From: Artemisia argyi
Lineage: Eukaryota; Streptophyta; Magnoliopsida; Asterales; Asteraceae
Reading direction: 5' to 3'
Length of the DNA: 64,000 nt
Assembly: GCA_030686995.1 (NCBI GenBank)
Contig: JARVZY010002402.1
Coordinates: 1-64,000 of the forward strand
In this document: piece by piece, positions 10,683 to 22,298 of the stretch
Position numbering within the stretch: position 1 is the stretch's first letter
Layout: every line of letters begins with the position of its first letter
Notes under the pieces: generated by a model
The model's input: only the letters and a program-made list of their open reading frames with translations
What the model was told of the DNA's origin: nothing
The model's database searches: none
Program-made: the position numbers and the translations under genes

Positions 10683-13434
10683 TGTGACCTTTCTAAAAAT
10701 TTCATGCCAATTATTTTAATGATTTATTATTTAAATAATCTATTTTAATTTATTTACTTCGTCGGAAGATATCCGCGTACGTTTAAATAAATTCTATCGC
10801 GACTAGACTATGCTCAGTCTACATTTTCTATGCACCATTGTTTTATTACAATCCATTTTATTTCATTTTTAAGTCCACTTTTCATTTTTACTCTTTTTAT
10901 TTTTATCGCGCGGTTTAATTTCGTATTTCACGTTTTAACCTCGAATAAATCCTCCGATAATCTCATCACTCATCTATATTTCAAAAATTCATCATGAAAA
11001 CTAGTTTTGATATTTTCACAAGTTTTACATTTTAATTGGTACCGTTAAAATTTTATTTCTAGTAAACTCGGTACCCGGTATACCCTAAAAACTAATAAAA
11101 TCTATCCTAAACTACCTAAAATACTACCTAAAGTCAACTAACTATTACAAACTCTTACACACACACTAAAACCCACGCCCCCCCCATTCCAATTTTCTTA
11201 CAATTTGGAAAAACTTCCTATCTCATTTAATTGTTGTACTTGTTGTCTAAAAAAAAAAAAAAAAAAAATTATTATAGATCACAACTAGTTGATCATTCTC
11301 TTCATTCAATCAAGCTAGTCATTTTGTTCTTTTCTCTTCTTGGGGTGGACGGCAAAACACAACACACAAGGGGAGGAGATCAAGATTTATCAAGATTATA
11401 TTAAACCTAGTTTACTTCTTTTGCTAGTTTTGAAATAAAAACTAGGAAGTATTAGGAACCTTGTTACCATAAACCTCATCATTTCACTTGTAAGCTTCAA
11501 GTTATATTTTCATATTTTTATACTTTCATTTATTCACTATCTTGATGTATTTGAACATTATATAAGTTATAATGCTTAGTTAAGCTTGGTACTTAAGTTA
11601 GAAAACCTTAAAACCAAAGAAAAGCTAAACTTGAAACTGTATTTTTTTAGATCCGTGTATAAAAGTATTTAACTGTACTAATCTATAGACAATGGACATA
11701 AACTAAAAATATGTAGTTGTAGCCCTATGTCTTGTGGTCATTTTGACGGGTATTTCGTCGAATAACTCCTTACGATGATTAAACTAAAAATGTTTTGGTG
11801 AAACATGTACTAATCTGAGTAACAGTTTTGAAACGTGAAAAAGTCATTTTTTTTGTATTGAACCCTCTGTTACTCAAAGAATAAAAGTTGTAGAGGACAT
11901 CTTAACTTAAACGTGGCCGAAAACGGGGAATAAATCGGGTTAGTAAAACTCTAGATATCGCCCTTTTCGTGAGACCATAGAAAATTTGAAAGCTGAATGG
12001 ATTGATAGTTTGGATAAATGGACTGTTTTACTAAGGTTATGTAATTTTTAGCTAAGTGGGACCAATAAATCTCGTTAGTACAGAAATAGACCTTTCCGGG
12101 GATATAAAGAACGAGATTTGAGGACTTACGGTTTGCAAATGGCGATTTTCTAAACATAGGCAAGTTACTAAAAATTCCATCAGCTCTACTTATAAAAAGT
12201 ATAAAAGTGTTATTCACTTTAAGAATTGGACCTTTCAAAACAATTTTGAACCACCTAGTATATTTTGAACCCTTAGGTCTAAAGTGAACCTTTTTGACCC
12301 AAAACTTGACCCATGGACTAAATTGAACCTTAGAGTTAATTTGAACCTTTACATCATAATTGAACCTAGGGTAAATATAAGTTTCATATTTATATAAATG
12401 CAAAAGTATATTTTTGGATAATTTGTAAGTAAGTAACTAAAACCTTGTGATGTGTCTAGGAGTATTGTACCAAGCTTAAGTAAGATCATAATTTGTATAA
12501 TCAAAAGTACATCGATATCTGTTTTCATAAACTAAGACGACGTATATTAATTAGGTTCATCGTAGAGCTTTTGCCGCTATTCTTTCGTTTGCTTGTTCAT
12601 TGCTATCCTCTTTGCTCTCGGTGAGTTCATAGCCTCGCTTTTATTTACTTCAATTGTTTTATAAACCTCGCGAGGGGGATACATGCTAGTTTTTACAAAC
12701 CGAATACAAGTAATAATTTTTGGTATGCTGGACCCGATTATATGATTATAGTGATTGAATGCTTCTTGCCAATTAAGTCCCCACCATGAAACCGTTAATT
12801 CCGTTGGAAACGCTATTATTATGGATATGCATATTAGGCTTAGCCGGCCTTGACTGGGTACGGTCACATAATCTTGAGAGTTTAGGGTAAACTGGCAATT
12901 TTTACCTCGGGGCACAAAATCATGGTTAAGGTTTCGGTTTCATAATTCTCAATACTATAAATCTTATTTCCCGACTTGTATTTGTTACATGTCAACTTAA
13001 TTATGGGCGTATAACAACGTAGCCCAACTTCTTTTAAACTGAATTATCTTGTATTCAACTTATTACTTATTAAACTCTATGAATTCACTCAACTTTATGT
13101 TGACTTTTTAGCATGTATTTTCTCAGGTATTTTTTTTTGCTAGCTGAGCATTGGGAGCAATCGGAGTCGCGTGGATATCAAACATTGAAGGACTTGTTTT
13201 CTTCACATTCGATAATTATTTTCTTTAAATATGCAAATGAGTCATTTTTGAACTCTTGTAACTTAAGTTTTAAATATAAATTGTTGGGACCTTTGTACTC
13301 TGATTTATCAAATCGAATGTGACATTTTATTAAACGTTTCTTTTGAGGTCGTTTTATGTAACTTGTTTTTATGAACTATGAAGTGACACCCAAATTGGTA
13401 TTCCGCTGCGTTGTAAAATTTTGGGGGTGTTATA
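10683..13434 (+). repeat. LARD-like element, LTR copy 2 (shared central LTR)
   Basis: 2,752 bp, TGTGACC…GTGTTATA. It serves at once as 3' LTR of unit 1 and 5' LTR of unit 2. It carries a private A-to-T difference near 12184 (GCTCTACTT against GCACTACTT in copies 1 and 3). Confidence 0.92.
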
Positions 13435-15943
13435 GAATGGTACCAGAGCTTTAGTTATAGCGAATTAGGTCGTTTTCAAAACCTAAACTATAACTGATTT
13501 TCGAAATTCTTTTTAAGTCTTTCACCATTGTTCGATATCCGCGTACGCTTGCTCCCAGGTAACTTATATGCTCTATTTTGCATCCATACATCTATTATAT
13601 GACTAATGAATATATCCCCTAGTCATGATTTTGCTCTCTCATGCCTACTCTTACATTCTTGTGATCTATGAAACTTTTTCAAGACATTGTAGGTGATTAC
13701 AATGGTCTCATTCACTATTATGACATTGTGAGTACACAATGGTCTCATTTGCTTCATTAACATTGTGTGTTGCACAATGGTTTCTTTTAATTGTCGAACA
13801 TTGTAGGTGATTACAATGGTCTCTAAACTCTTTAATAACCTTATATTCTATCACTACATCTGATGGCGAAACTTGTTACAATTTATCAATTCCTCTTGAT
13901 TTCTTTACTCCCCGTAAACTTATGTTTTATGAGCATTTCTTCACCCTTTTCCGAATTGATACTAATTATATAAAAGACTATTTATATACACTTGATTTTC
14001 TTTTGACTGTTTATACCTATTTACAAGAGCGTTACTTCTTATTTGTATAAAGGTATTTATTATAAACGTTTTATTCGACTCTTTACACTCAGCCTCCAAA
14101 GCATCATGTCAAACCCTACCTCTCTTAATTATATATGTTTCATCATATTATTAAACCATTAAATATATATTTATTAATTTTGATGATCCCCTAAAAATTT
14201 TCTCAAACACTGTGGGTGACGCAGTGGTCTCATCCATTTTTCCAAAAATCGTGAGAAATGCTATGATCTTTAAAATCTTTTCATTACCTTACACAACGGT
14301 ATTTTATATAAAATCCGTCACATTCTATTTATTTACCTTGGAAATTTCACTACCATTTTATAAACAACTCATTTATTAACATACAAACTAATTTTTTCAT
14401 TATATTATCAAATGGATTTACTACTCTCCAAAGAGTTACCTTACTAATACTTTGTAAACAAATGACCAGATTTACTACTGTTTTGAAAACACATATGTTT
14501 ATCAAATAAACTATTCTATTAACATCTCACCAATCGTTCTACCATTCACCTTATACCAAAACCTTCACCACCCTATAAGCCATTTTGGTAATTTCTTACA
14601 AATCAGAACTATCTTGTTATTATGTAATCATTCGTCATACTATTTACCTTATAGCGGGCAGTTATATATACGCTACTTTATTTAATTCCTTTTGATAATA
14701 TTGACATTCGGTGTACTTTGTCAATTCCACTAGTTATTTTATTTTTCAACTCTGAGTGTGAACATTCTCCTTATGCCTTTGAATCGTGTATGTTGTTTTC
14801 GTTATCGATTGTTTTGAAATCTTCCAATTGATGGGAGTACGACCTTAACTTGTCATCTCGAATCGTGTCATCCTTTGGCACTTACCTTTGCGAATGAGAT
14901 TGACTAATGTCATATTATTATTCTCGTTACTTCTTCTTATGATTTTGATGAATCATATCGTTAATTAGACATTCTTTTATTTATTTTAGCACTTGATCTT
15001 GTTGTGTATTTTTTGTGATGGACATACTTAAGTAGGATGATTTATAATCGTCTTATTGAAATGAATTGGGACGCTTCTTCATTTGAATAAGGAAATTATA
15101 AACCGCCGAACCATAAATTCATAAATCTTCACTTACATGGATCGGGACGCCTCTTTATGTAAGTGACGAGTTATGAATGAGTGGGCTTATGTGTATCTAC
15201 CATAGCGTGTGTATGAATCATTTTTTGGGCTATGAACTCCTCTCGACTCGTAATTTGTTATGTGGATTTTTCCGATTTTGTATCAACCGCCGCGAGCTTG
15301 ATAAGCTAATAGTAATGTACTATTATCCGCTTCCACAAATTGACGACTTGATAAATTCCTTGTCTCCTATTTTCTTATTTCCAATACTTTTATTCTATCC
15401 TTTCCTCTAAGGACCCTCATGACATTTTATTCGTTCCCTCATACCATCACTTACACATTAGGTGATTTCTATCACTTATTCTATCTTCGTTGCTATCTTG
15501 TTACCTTGTCAAAATCCCGAGCACAAAATGCATTAAGAACCTCCATGGACTTCTATAAAATTTTATGCGTCTTTATGAAAATTTTACAAATACTTCACAA
15601 GTGTTTAAATTACCAAAATGACCTTCTTAAGTTAAAGAGTCGGTTCTAACCAACCCTCTTTTGTAAAAACCATAACTAAATTTTTAATGACACCATGCCC
15701 TATCTTTCAAATTCATATTTTATACATCACATTTTAATCACGTCTTAAAGATATGACCGATTTAAACCTCGTTTCAACTAATGATTCCTAGAGATTTGAA
15801 AATAGACATTCTACAATCACAACCATAAACCCGAGTTTCAACATGGTTTTTATACATGATTCCATACCAAAAATCTTTAAAACGACCAAAAATGATTAAG
15901 AAGAATTGAGCGCCGGGACGTCGCTCTCTTAAGGGGTACGTGC
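13435..15943 (+). other. LARD-like element, internal region 2 (noncoding)
   Basis: 2,509 bp, the same length as internal region 1 and identical to it wherever I compared. PBS at 13438-13449. The same short frames without recognisable domains appear at 15177-15410 and 15419-15649. Confidence 0.85.
13685..14226 (+). ncRNA. Second copy of the LARD leader hairpin array
   Basis: Same five hairpins as at 8424-8965, offset by 5,261 bp, including the compensatory CACTG/CAGTG unit at 14208-14226. Confidence 0.55.
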
Positions 15944-18694
15944 TGTGACCTTTCTAAAAATTTCATGCCAATTATTTTAATGATTTATTATTTAAATAAT
16001 CTATTTTAATTTATTTACTTCGTCGGAAGATATCCGCGTACGTTTAAATAAATTCTATCGCGACTAGACTATGCTCAGTCTACATTTTCTATGCACCATT
16101 GTTTTATTACAATCCATTTTATTTCATTTTTAAGTCCACTTTTCATTTTTACTCTTTTTATTTTTATCGCGCGGTTTAATTTCGTATTTCACGTTTTAAC
16201 CTCGAATAAATCCTCCGATAATCTCATCACTCATCTATATTTCAAAAATTCATCATGAAAACTAGTTTTGATATTTTCACAAGTTTTACATTTTAATTGG
16301 TACCGTTAAAATTTTATTTCTAGTAAACTCGGTACCCGGTATACCCTAAAAACTAATAAAATCTATCCTAAACTACCTAAAATACTACCTAAAGTCAACT
16401 AACTATTACAAACTCTTACACACACACTAAAACCCACGCCCCCCCCATTCCAATTTTCTTACAATTTGGAAAAACTTCCTATCTCATTTAATTGTTGTAC
16501 TTGTTGTCTAAAAAAAAAAAAAAAAAAATTATTATAGATCACAACTAGTTGATCATTCTCTTCATTCAATCAAGCTAGTCATTTTGTTCTTTTCTCTTCT
16601 TGGGGTGGACGGCAAAACACAACACACAAGGGGAGGAGATCAAGATTTATCAAGATTATATTAAACCTAGTTTACTTCTTTTGCTAGTTTTGAAATAAAA
16701 ACTAGGAAGTATTAGGAACCTTGTTACCATAAACCTCATCATTTCACTTGTAAGCTTCAAGTTATATTTTCATATTTTTATACTTTCATTTATTCACTAT
16801 CTTGATGTATTTGAACATTATATAAGTTATAATGCTTAGTTAAGCTTGGTACTTAAGTTAGAAAACCTTAAAACCAAAGAAAAGCTAAACTTGAAACTGT
16901 ATTTTTTTAGATCCGTGTATAAAAGTATTTAACTGTACTAATCTATAGACAATGGACATAAACTAAAAATATGTAGTTGTAGCCCTATGTCTTGTGGTCA
17001 TTTTGACGGGTATTTCGTCGAATAACTCCTTACGATGATTAAACTAAAAATGTTTTGGTGAAACATGTACTAATCTGAGTAACAGTTTTGAAACGTGAAA
17101 AAGTCATTTTTTTTGTATTGAACCCTCTGTTACTCAAAGAATAAAAGTTGTAGAGGACATCTTAACTTAAACGTGGCCGAAAACGGGGAATAAATCGGGT
17201 TAGTAAAACTCTAGATATCGCCCTTTTCGTGAGACCATAGAAAATTTGAAAGCTGAATGGATTGATAGTTTGGATAAATGGACTGTTTTACTAAGGTTAT
17301 GTAATTTTTAGCTAAGTGGGACCAATAAATCTCGTTAGTACAGAAATAGACCTTTCCGGGGATATAAAGAACGAGATTTGAGGACTTACGGTTTGCAAAT
17401 GGCGATTTTCTAAACATAGGCAAGTTACTAAAAATTCCATCAGCACTACTTATAAAAAGTATAAAAGTGTTATTCACTTTAAGAATTGGACCTTTCAAAA
17501 CAATTTTGAACCACCTAGTATATTTTGAACCCTTAGGTCTAAAGTGAACCTTTTTGACCCAAAACTTGACCCATGGACTAAATTGAACCTTAGAGTTAAT
17601 TTGAACCTTTACATCATAATTGAACCTAGGGTAAATATAAGTTTCATATTTATATAAATGCAAAAGTATATTTTTGGATAATTTGTAAGTAAGTAACTAA
17701 AACCTTGTGATGTGTCTAGGAGTATTGTACCAAGCTTAAGTAAGATCATAATTTGTATAATCAAAAGTACATCGATATCTGTTTTCATAAACTAAGACGA
17801 CGTATATTAATTAGGTTCATCGTAGAGCTTTTGCCGCTATTCTTTCGTTTGCTTGTTCATTGCTATCCTCTTTGCTCTCGGTGAGTTCATAGCCTCGCTT
17901 TTATTTACTTCAATTGTTTTATAAACCTCGCGAGGGGGATACATGCTAGTTTTTACAAACCGAATACAAGTAATAATTTTTGGTATGCTGGACCCGATTA
18001 TATGATTATAGTGATTGAATGCTTCTTGCCAATTAAGTCCCCACCATGAAACCGTTAATTCCGTTGGAAACGCTATTATTATGGATATGCATATTAGGCT
18101 TAGCCGGCCTTGACTGGGTACGGTCACATAATCTTGAGAGTTTAGGGTAAACTGGCAATTTTTACCTCGGGGCACAAAATCATGGTTAAGGTTTCGGTTT
18201 CATAATTCTCAATACTATAAATCTTATTTCCCGACTTGTATTTGTTACATGTCAACTTAATTATGGGCGTATAACAACGTAGCCCAACTTCTTTTAAACT
18301 GAATTATCTTGTATTCAACTTATTACTTATTAAACTCTATGAATTCACTCAACTTTATGTTGACTTTTTAGCATGTATTTTCTCAGGTATTTTTTTTTGC
18401 TAGCTGAGCATTGGGAGCAATCGGAGTCGCGTGGATATCAAACATTGAAGGACTTGTTTTCTTCACATTCGATAATTATTTTCTTTAAATATGCAAATGA
18501 GTCATTTTTAAACTCTTGTAACTTAAGTTTTAAATATAAATTGTTGGGACCTTTGTACTCTGATTTATCAAATCGAATGTGACATTTTATTAAACGTCTC
18601 TTTTGAGGTCGTTTTATGTAACTTGTTTTTATGAACTATGAAGTGACACCCAAATTGGTATTCCGCTGCGTTGTAAAATTTTGGGGGTGTTATA
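15944..18694 (+). repeat. LARD-like element, LTR copy 3
   Basis: 2,751 bp, ending GTGTTATA just before the 3' TSD CATAT (18695-18699). It has two private substitutions that I could see, near 18510 (G to A) and 18597 (T to C). Confidence 0.92.
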
Positions 18695-19094
18695 CATATT
18701 GGTGGCTCCTTTGTCGCAAGAAACAAAGTCAAAAGAGAGGGGGTTTATTTGTGTCGTGTGAGTAGGAAACAAGGAAAACAAAACATGTGAAATTTCAAGT
18801 TTGCAAAGAAACTTGGTTTTTCATTTGAGTAGCATGTATTGCAGCAATTAAAACCAAAGCCAGTGGGTTTGTGCAAAACTCGGGCCAAATGGAAAATAAG
18901 AAAGAAAATGGTGTGATGGGCTTTGAAGGGTGCTCGGCCCAGCAGTGGGGCAAAAAGGAAAATAGCTTTGGGCTAAGAGTGACGTCCGGCCCAAAAATAT
19001 AACGGGGTATCGGTGATTAGAATAATCGTGACTCTAGTTTCGGTGTTGGTGTCGGTTCGTGAAAACCATAAAAACGTAAATGGTGTCGTCATAC

Positions 19095-19095
<1 letters not shown>

Positions 19096-19167
<72 letters not shown>
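19096..19167. repeat. (AT)n microsatellite in the LTR of element B
   Basis: About 36 AT dinucleotides without interruption. A second run of about 15 units follows at 19208-19237. Reading frames through it are meaningless Tyr-Ile repeats. Confidence 0.95.
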
Positions 19168-19171
<4 letters not shown>

Positions 19172-19205
19172 GTGATAATAACTTGTAATAATTAATATAC
19201 ATATC

Positions 19206-19242
<37 letters not shown>

Positions 19243-19351
19243 TATCTCGGTGTCCAAATAGGGTGTCGGGTCGCAAGTGGGAGTTACCGGTGTTAACCTC
19301 ATTGGGTGACATCCAAGAGTGACAATCGGGTGATATCAGGTGACAACACAT

Positions 19352-19438
19352 AATCGGGTGTCAAACAAACGGTGATAAAAATAATCGGGTGTTAAATAAA
19401 CGGTGATCAAAGCAATCGGGTGTTAAAACAAACAGTGT
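19352..19438. repeat. Minisatellite, about 3 copies of a ~33-bp unit, in the LTR of element B
   Basis: Three tandem units of the form AATCGGGTGT(C/T)AAA…AAACGGTGATAAA with small changes; looser copies (CGGGTGATATCAGGTG) extend upstream to about 19320. It lies close to the U3 start of B's LTR. Confidence 0.6.
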
Positions 19439-19750
19439 CTCATATAAAATTTCAAATTAGCCCGCAAAAATGGCTTAGTTTAGAATAGTGTCGATAAATA
19501 GCATTAATAAATGACCTGGGATTTTACGGAGTATTACAGGAAGACAGCATGGAAGTTTTCATGGATGACTTTTCGGTCTTCGGGAACTCTTTCGACCGCT
19601 GTCTTGCTAACCTCGAAAAAATGCTCAAACTGTAATACCCCAGGCAAATCCCACATTGGCTGTGACTTGGAGTGATGCTGGGACATATATGTTAACATTC
19701 GCCTTATATGACACAACGCGTTTTGTGGTGGAACGGTTAATCGGCCATAC

Positions 19751-19805
19751 GGTTAAGCGTGCTCATGTGAGAGTAGTACTGGCTTGGGTGACCTGCCGGG
19801 AAGTC
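19751..19805 (+). promoter_or_regulatory. 5S rRNA-like RNA polymerase III promoter block in Cassandra LTR 1
   Basis: GTTAAGCGTGCT (A-box region), GAGAGTAGTACT (intermediate element) and GGGTGACCT..C.GGGAAGTC (C-box region) occur in 5S order and spacing. The same block is in LTR 2 at 20088-20142. In known Cassandra elements this region can recruit Pol III; activity here is inferred. Confidence 0.9.
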
Positions 19806-19889
19806 TTCACATGAGGGCCACAAGAACAAAGCCGTGAGCCTTCGGGCAAAGCGGACAATATTGTGGTCTATAAGGCGGGGTGTTACAGA

Positions 19890-19901
19890 TGGTATCAGAG
19901 C
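19890..19901 (+). other. Primer-binding site of the Cassandra element
   Basis: TGGTATCAGAGC, an exact match to the plant initiator tRNA-Met PBS, 2 nt after LTR 1. Confidence 0.93.
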
Positions 19902-22298
19902 CACTCCAAGCCATTCGGGATGTGGGGCAAACTTCATCGGGGACGATGAGTCCCTACGGGGGGTGAATGTAATACCCCAGGCAAATCCCACATTGGCTGT
20001 GACTTGGAGTGATGCTGGGACATATATGTTAACATTCGCCTTATATGACACAACGCGTTTTGTGGTGGAACGGTTAATCGGCCATACGGTTAAGCGTGCT
20101 CATGTGAGAGTAGTACTGGCTTGGGTGACCTGCCGGGAAGTCTTCACATGAGGGCCACAAGAACAAAGCCGTGAGCCTTCGGGCAAAGCGGACAATATTG
20201 TGGTCTATAAGGCGGGGTGTTACACAAACGGTGTGAGGAAACCAACTTGGTCTTAAATTGGGAGAAATGCCATTTTATGGTAAAAGAAGGGATTGTGCTA
20301 GGACATAAGGTCTCAGGGAATGGGATTGTGGTGGACCAAGCAAAGGTTGAAGCTATATCTAAATTACCTTATCCCACGACTGTTAAGGCAATACGCAGCT
20401 TCTTGGGTCACACCGGGTTCTACAGGAGATTCATTAAAGTCTTCTCTAAAATAGCTCGGCCAATGACTCAATTGCTGGTAAAAGATGCCCCTTTTGATTT
20501 CTCTCAAGAATTCAAGGATGCATTCAATCTCTTGAAAAAGGAACTCACGCAAGCCCCAATCATGGTTACACCCAACTGGGAGTTACCTTTCGAGATCATG
20601 TGCGATGCTAGCGACTATGCTGTTGGGGCATTATTAGGCCAAAGGCGTGACAAGCAAAACTATGAATCCCAATCAAGAGAATTATTCTACCACCGAAAAA
20701 GAATTATTAGCCATGGTGTTCACTTTCGACAAATTCCGTCAATATCTTGTCCTTTCAAAGACGGTTGTTTTCACTGATCATTCGGCTCTCCGATATCTTT
20801 TTGCTAAGCAAGACACTAAACCACGACTAATTCGGTGGATCTTGTTGTTACAAGAGTTTGATGTTGAAATACGTGATAAAAGGGGGGCGGAGAATTTGGC
20901 TGCTGATCACCTCTCTCGTCTTGAAAATCCCTTTAATGAGCTTGATAAAAGTGAGATACGGGATTCATTCCCTGACGAACAGCTCATGTCAATGACAGAT
21001 TCTGAACCTTGGTACGCTGATTATGCTAATTATCTTGCAAGCAGGCTCATTCCGGAACACATGACTAGATACAAAAAGAAAAGGTTCATTGCCCAACTAA
21101 AATACTACTTCTGGGACGAACCATTCTTATTCTGAAGATGTCTTGATCAAATAATCAGGCGCTGTGTTTTAGGAAATGAGGCAATAAAGATTATAAAAGA
21201 ATGTCATTCGGGCCCTTCTGGGGGCCATCATGGGATAAACACCACCGCACAAAAGATTTTCGATGCGGGATTCTATTGGCCCACGATATTTCATGATGTA
21301 AAAGAAATGATACAAGCATGCGATGCATGTCAATGGGCCGGGAATATATCAAGCAGAGATGAAGCGCCTCAGAATTTTATACAAGTTTGTGAGGTTTTCG
21401 ATGTTTGGGGAATTGATTTCATGCGACCCTTTCCGTCTTCAGGGGGAACGAATACATTTTAGTGGCCATCGATTATGTTTCAAAATGGGTAGAGGCACAA
21501 GCCCTTAGGACCAACGATGCTAGGGTAGTTATTCATTTTCTGAAAAAGTTGTTCACTAGGTTCGACATTCCTAAAGCTCTCATTAGTGATAGGGGGACCC
21601 ACTTTTGCAATGCACAAATGGAAAAGGTCATGAAGAGATATGGAGTTTAAAACCGGTTCTCCACCGCCTATCACCCACAAACCAACGGTCAAGTCGAAAA
21701 CACCAACAGGGCAATTAAAAGAATATTAGAAAAGACGGTTAGTCAAAACAGAAAGGATTGATCATTTAAACTCGATGAGGCCTTATGGGCATTCCGAACT
21801 GCCTACAAGACACCTATCGGAACGACCCCGTTCCGCATGGTTTATGGCAAGGCATGTCACCTTCCGGTGGAACTCGAACACAAGGCTTATTGGAAACTTA
21901 AGGCATGTAATTTGGATTATACGGTCGCTGGAATGAATAGGTTCTCGCAACTCCATGAGCTTGATGAGTTAAGGCTAAAAGCGTATGAATCCTCCATTAC
22001 ATATAAAGAACGGGCGAAAAGATGGCATGACCAGCGAATTAAGAAACCTAAGGAATTCTCAGAAGGAGACAAAGTTCTATTGTATAACTCTCGGTTAAGG
22101 TTATTTCCCGGGAAACTCAAGTCTAGATGGTATGGGCCCTTTACGATGAAAAGTTCCTCTAAAACTAGAGTTGTTGTGTTAATGGACGATGAAAATAGAG
22201 AGTTCACTATCAACATACAACGCGTAAAACATTATCAAGAAATTTGTAATGAGATGATTAGTGAGGAGGATGTAACATTTGACGATGAGGTCACGTAA

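Larger units (their letters stand above)
5406..18699 (+). mobile_element. Noncoding LARD-like LTR retrotransposon as tandem LTR-int-LTR-int-LTR array
   Basis: Three copies of a 2.75-kb LTR (TGTGACC…GTGTTATA) alternate with two 2,509-bp internal regions; the repeat period is about 5.26 kb. A single 5-bp duplication, CATAT, flanks the whole array (5406-5410 and 18695-18699), so it behaves as one insertion, into the LTR of element B. No gag or pol similarity and no ORF above about 150 codons, hence the LARD (large retrotransposon derivative) comparison. The 3' dinucleotide is TA rather than CA. By eye the three LTRs differ by a few substitutions plus homopolymer length, so the array is young. 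Mobilisation would need proteins in trans, perhaps from a B-like element with related LTR motifs (inference). Confidence 0.9.
2946..19538 (-). mobile_element. 5' LTR of Tekay-like element B, split by the LARD array
   Basis: On the minus strand the LTR starts TGTAATACTCCG at 19538 and ends GGTGTTACA at 2946. Removing the 13,289-bp insertion and one CATAT copy leaves about 3.3 kb. Its outer flank, GGAAG at 19539-19543 (plus), is the complement of CTTCC at 40688-40692, which follows the other LTR end of B, so these are the two TSD copies. The 3'-proximal 1.16 kb (2946-4102) is nearly identical to the inverted fragment at 39522-40687. The LTR contains AT microsatellites, a 36-bp minisatellite and a GGGGAGATAC motif block shared with other LTRs of the window. 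Confidence 0.85.
19626..20229 (+). mobile_element. Complete Cassandra TRIM retrotransposon with target duplication
   Basis: 594-bp element (19631-20224): two 257-bp LTRs (19631-19887, 19968-20224) that are identical by eye, and an 80-bp internal region with no coding capacity. The 5-bp duplication CAAAC lies at 19626-19630 and 20225-20229. PBS TGGTATCAGAGC starts 2 nt after LTR 1, and a G-rich purine tract (CGGGGGGTGAA) directly precedes LTR 2. Each LTR holds a 5S-rRNA-derived block, the defining mark of Cassandra. It is inserted between LEKMLK and RCEETN of the Athila RT. With no proteins of its own, it must use enzymes of another LTR element. Confidence 0.95.
19539..22298 (+). pseudogene. 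pol remnant of Athila A: RT C-terminus, RNase H, integrase
   Basis: Encodes the second half of a Ty3/gypsy polyprotein. RT catalytic block VFMDDFSVFG (near 19557); connection block FLGHTGFYRRFIKVFSKIARPM; RNase H start [16 protein letters not shown]; integrase zinc-binding [19 protein letters not shown]…CDACQ (21,229-21,335); core GIDFM, then [10 protein letters not shown] and [22 protein letters not shown]-terminal [11 protein letters not shown], ending DEVT at 22298. It is disabled by the Cassandra insertion (19631-20224), a 26-bp deletion in RNase H at about 20655, TGA for Arg near 21133, a frameshift near 21448, and further stops near 21648 and 21760. The intact-length homologue at 57187-59844 supports the reading. 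Confidence 0.88.

Noticed and set aside
18973..19351. ORFs of Tyr-Ile repeats on both strands.
   Set aside because: Translations of an AT microsatellite.
19921..19965. GATGAGTCC in the Cassandra internal region suggested a hammerhead ribozyme (retrozyme).
   Set aside because: The conserved CUGAUGA and the matching GAAA and cleavage-site strands are absent. The 5S-like LTR block identifies Cassandra instead.
19834..20151. 105-codon ORF across the Cassandra element.
   Set aside because: It reads through LTR and PBS of a noncoding TRIM.
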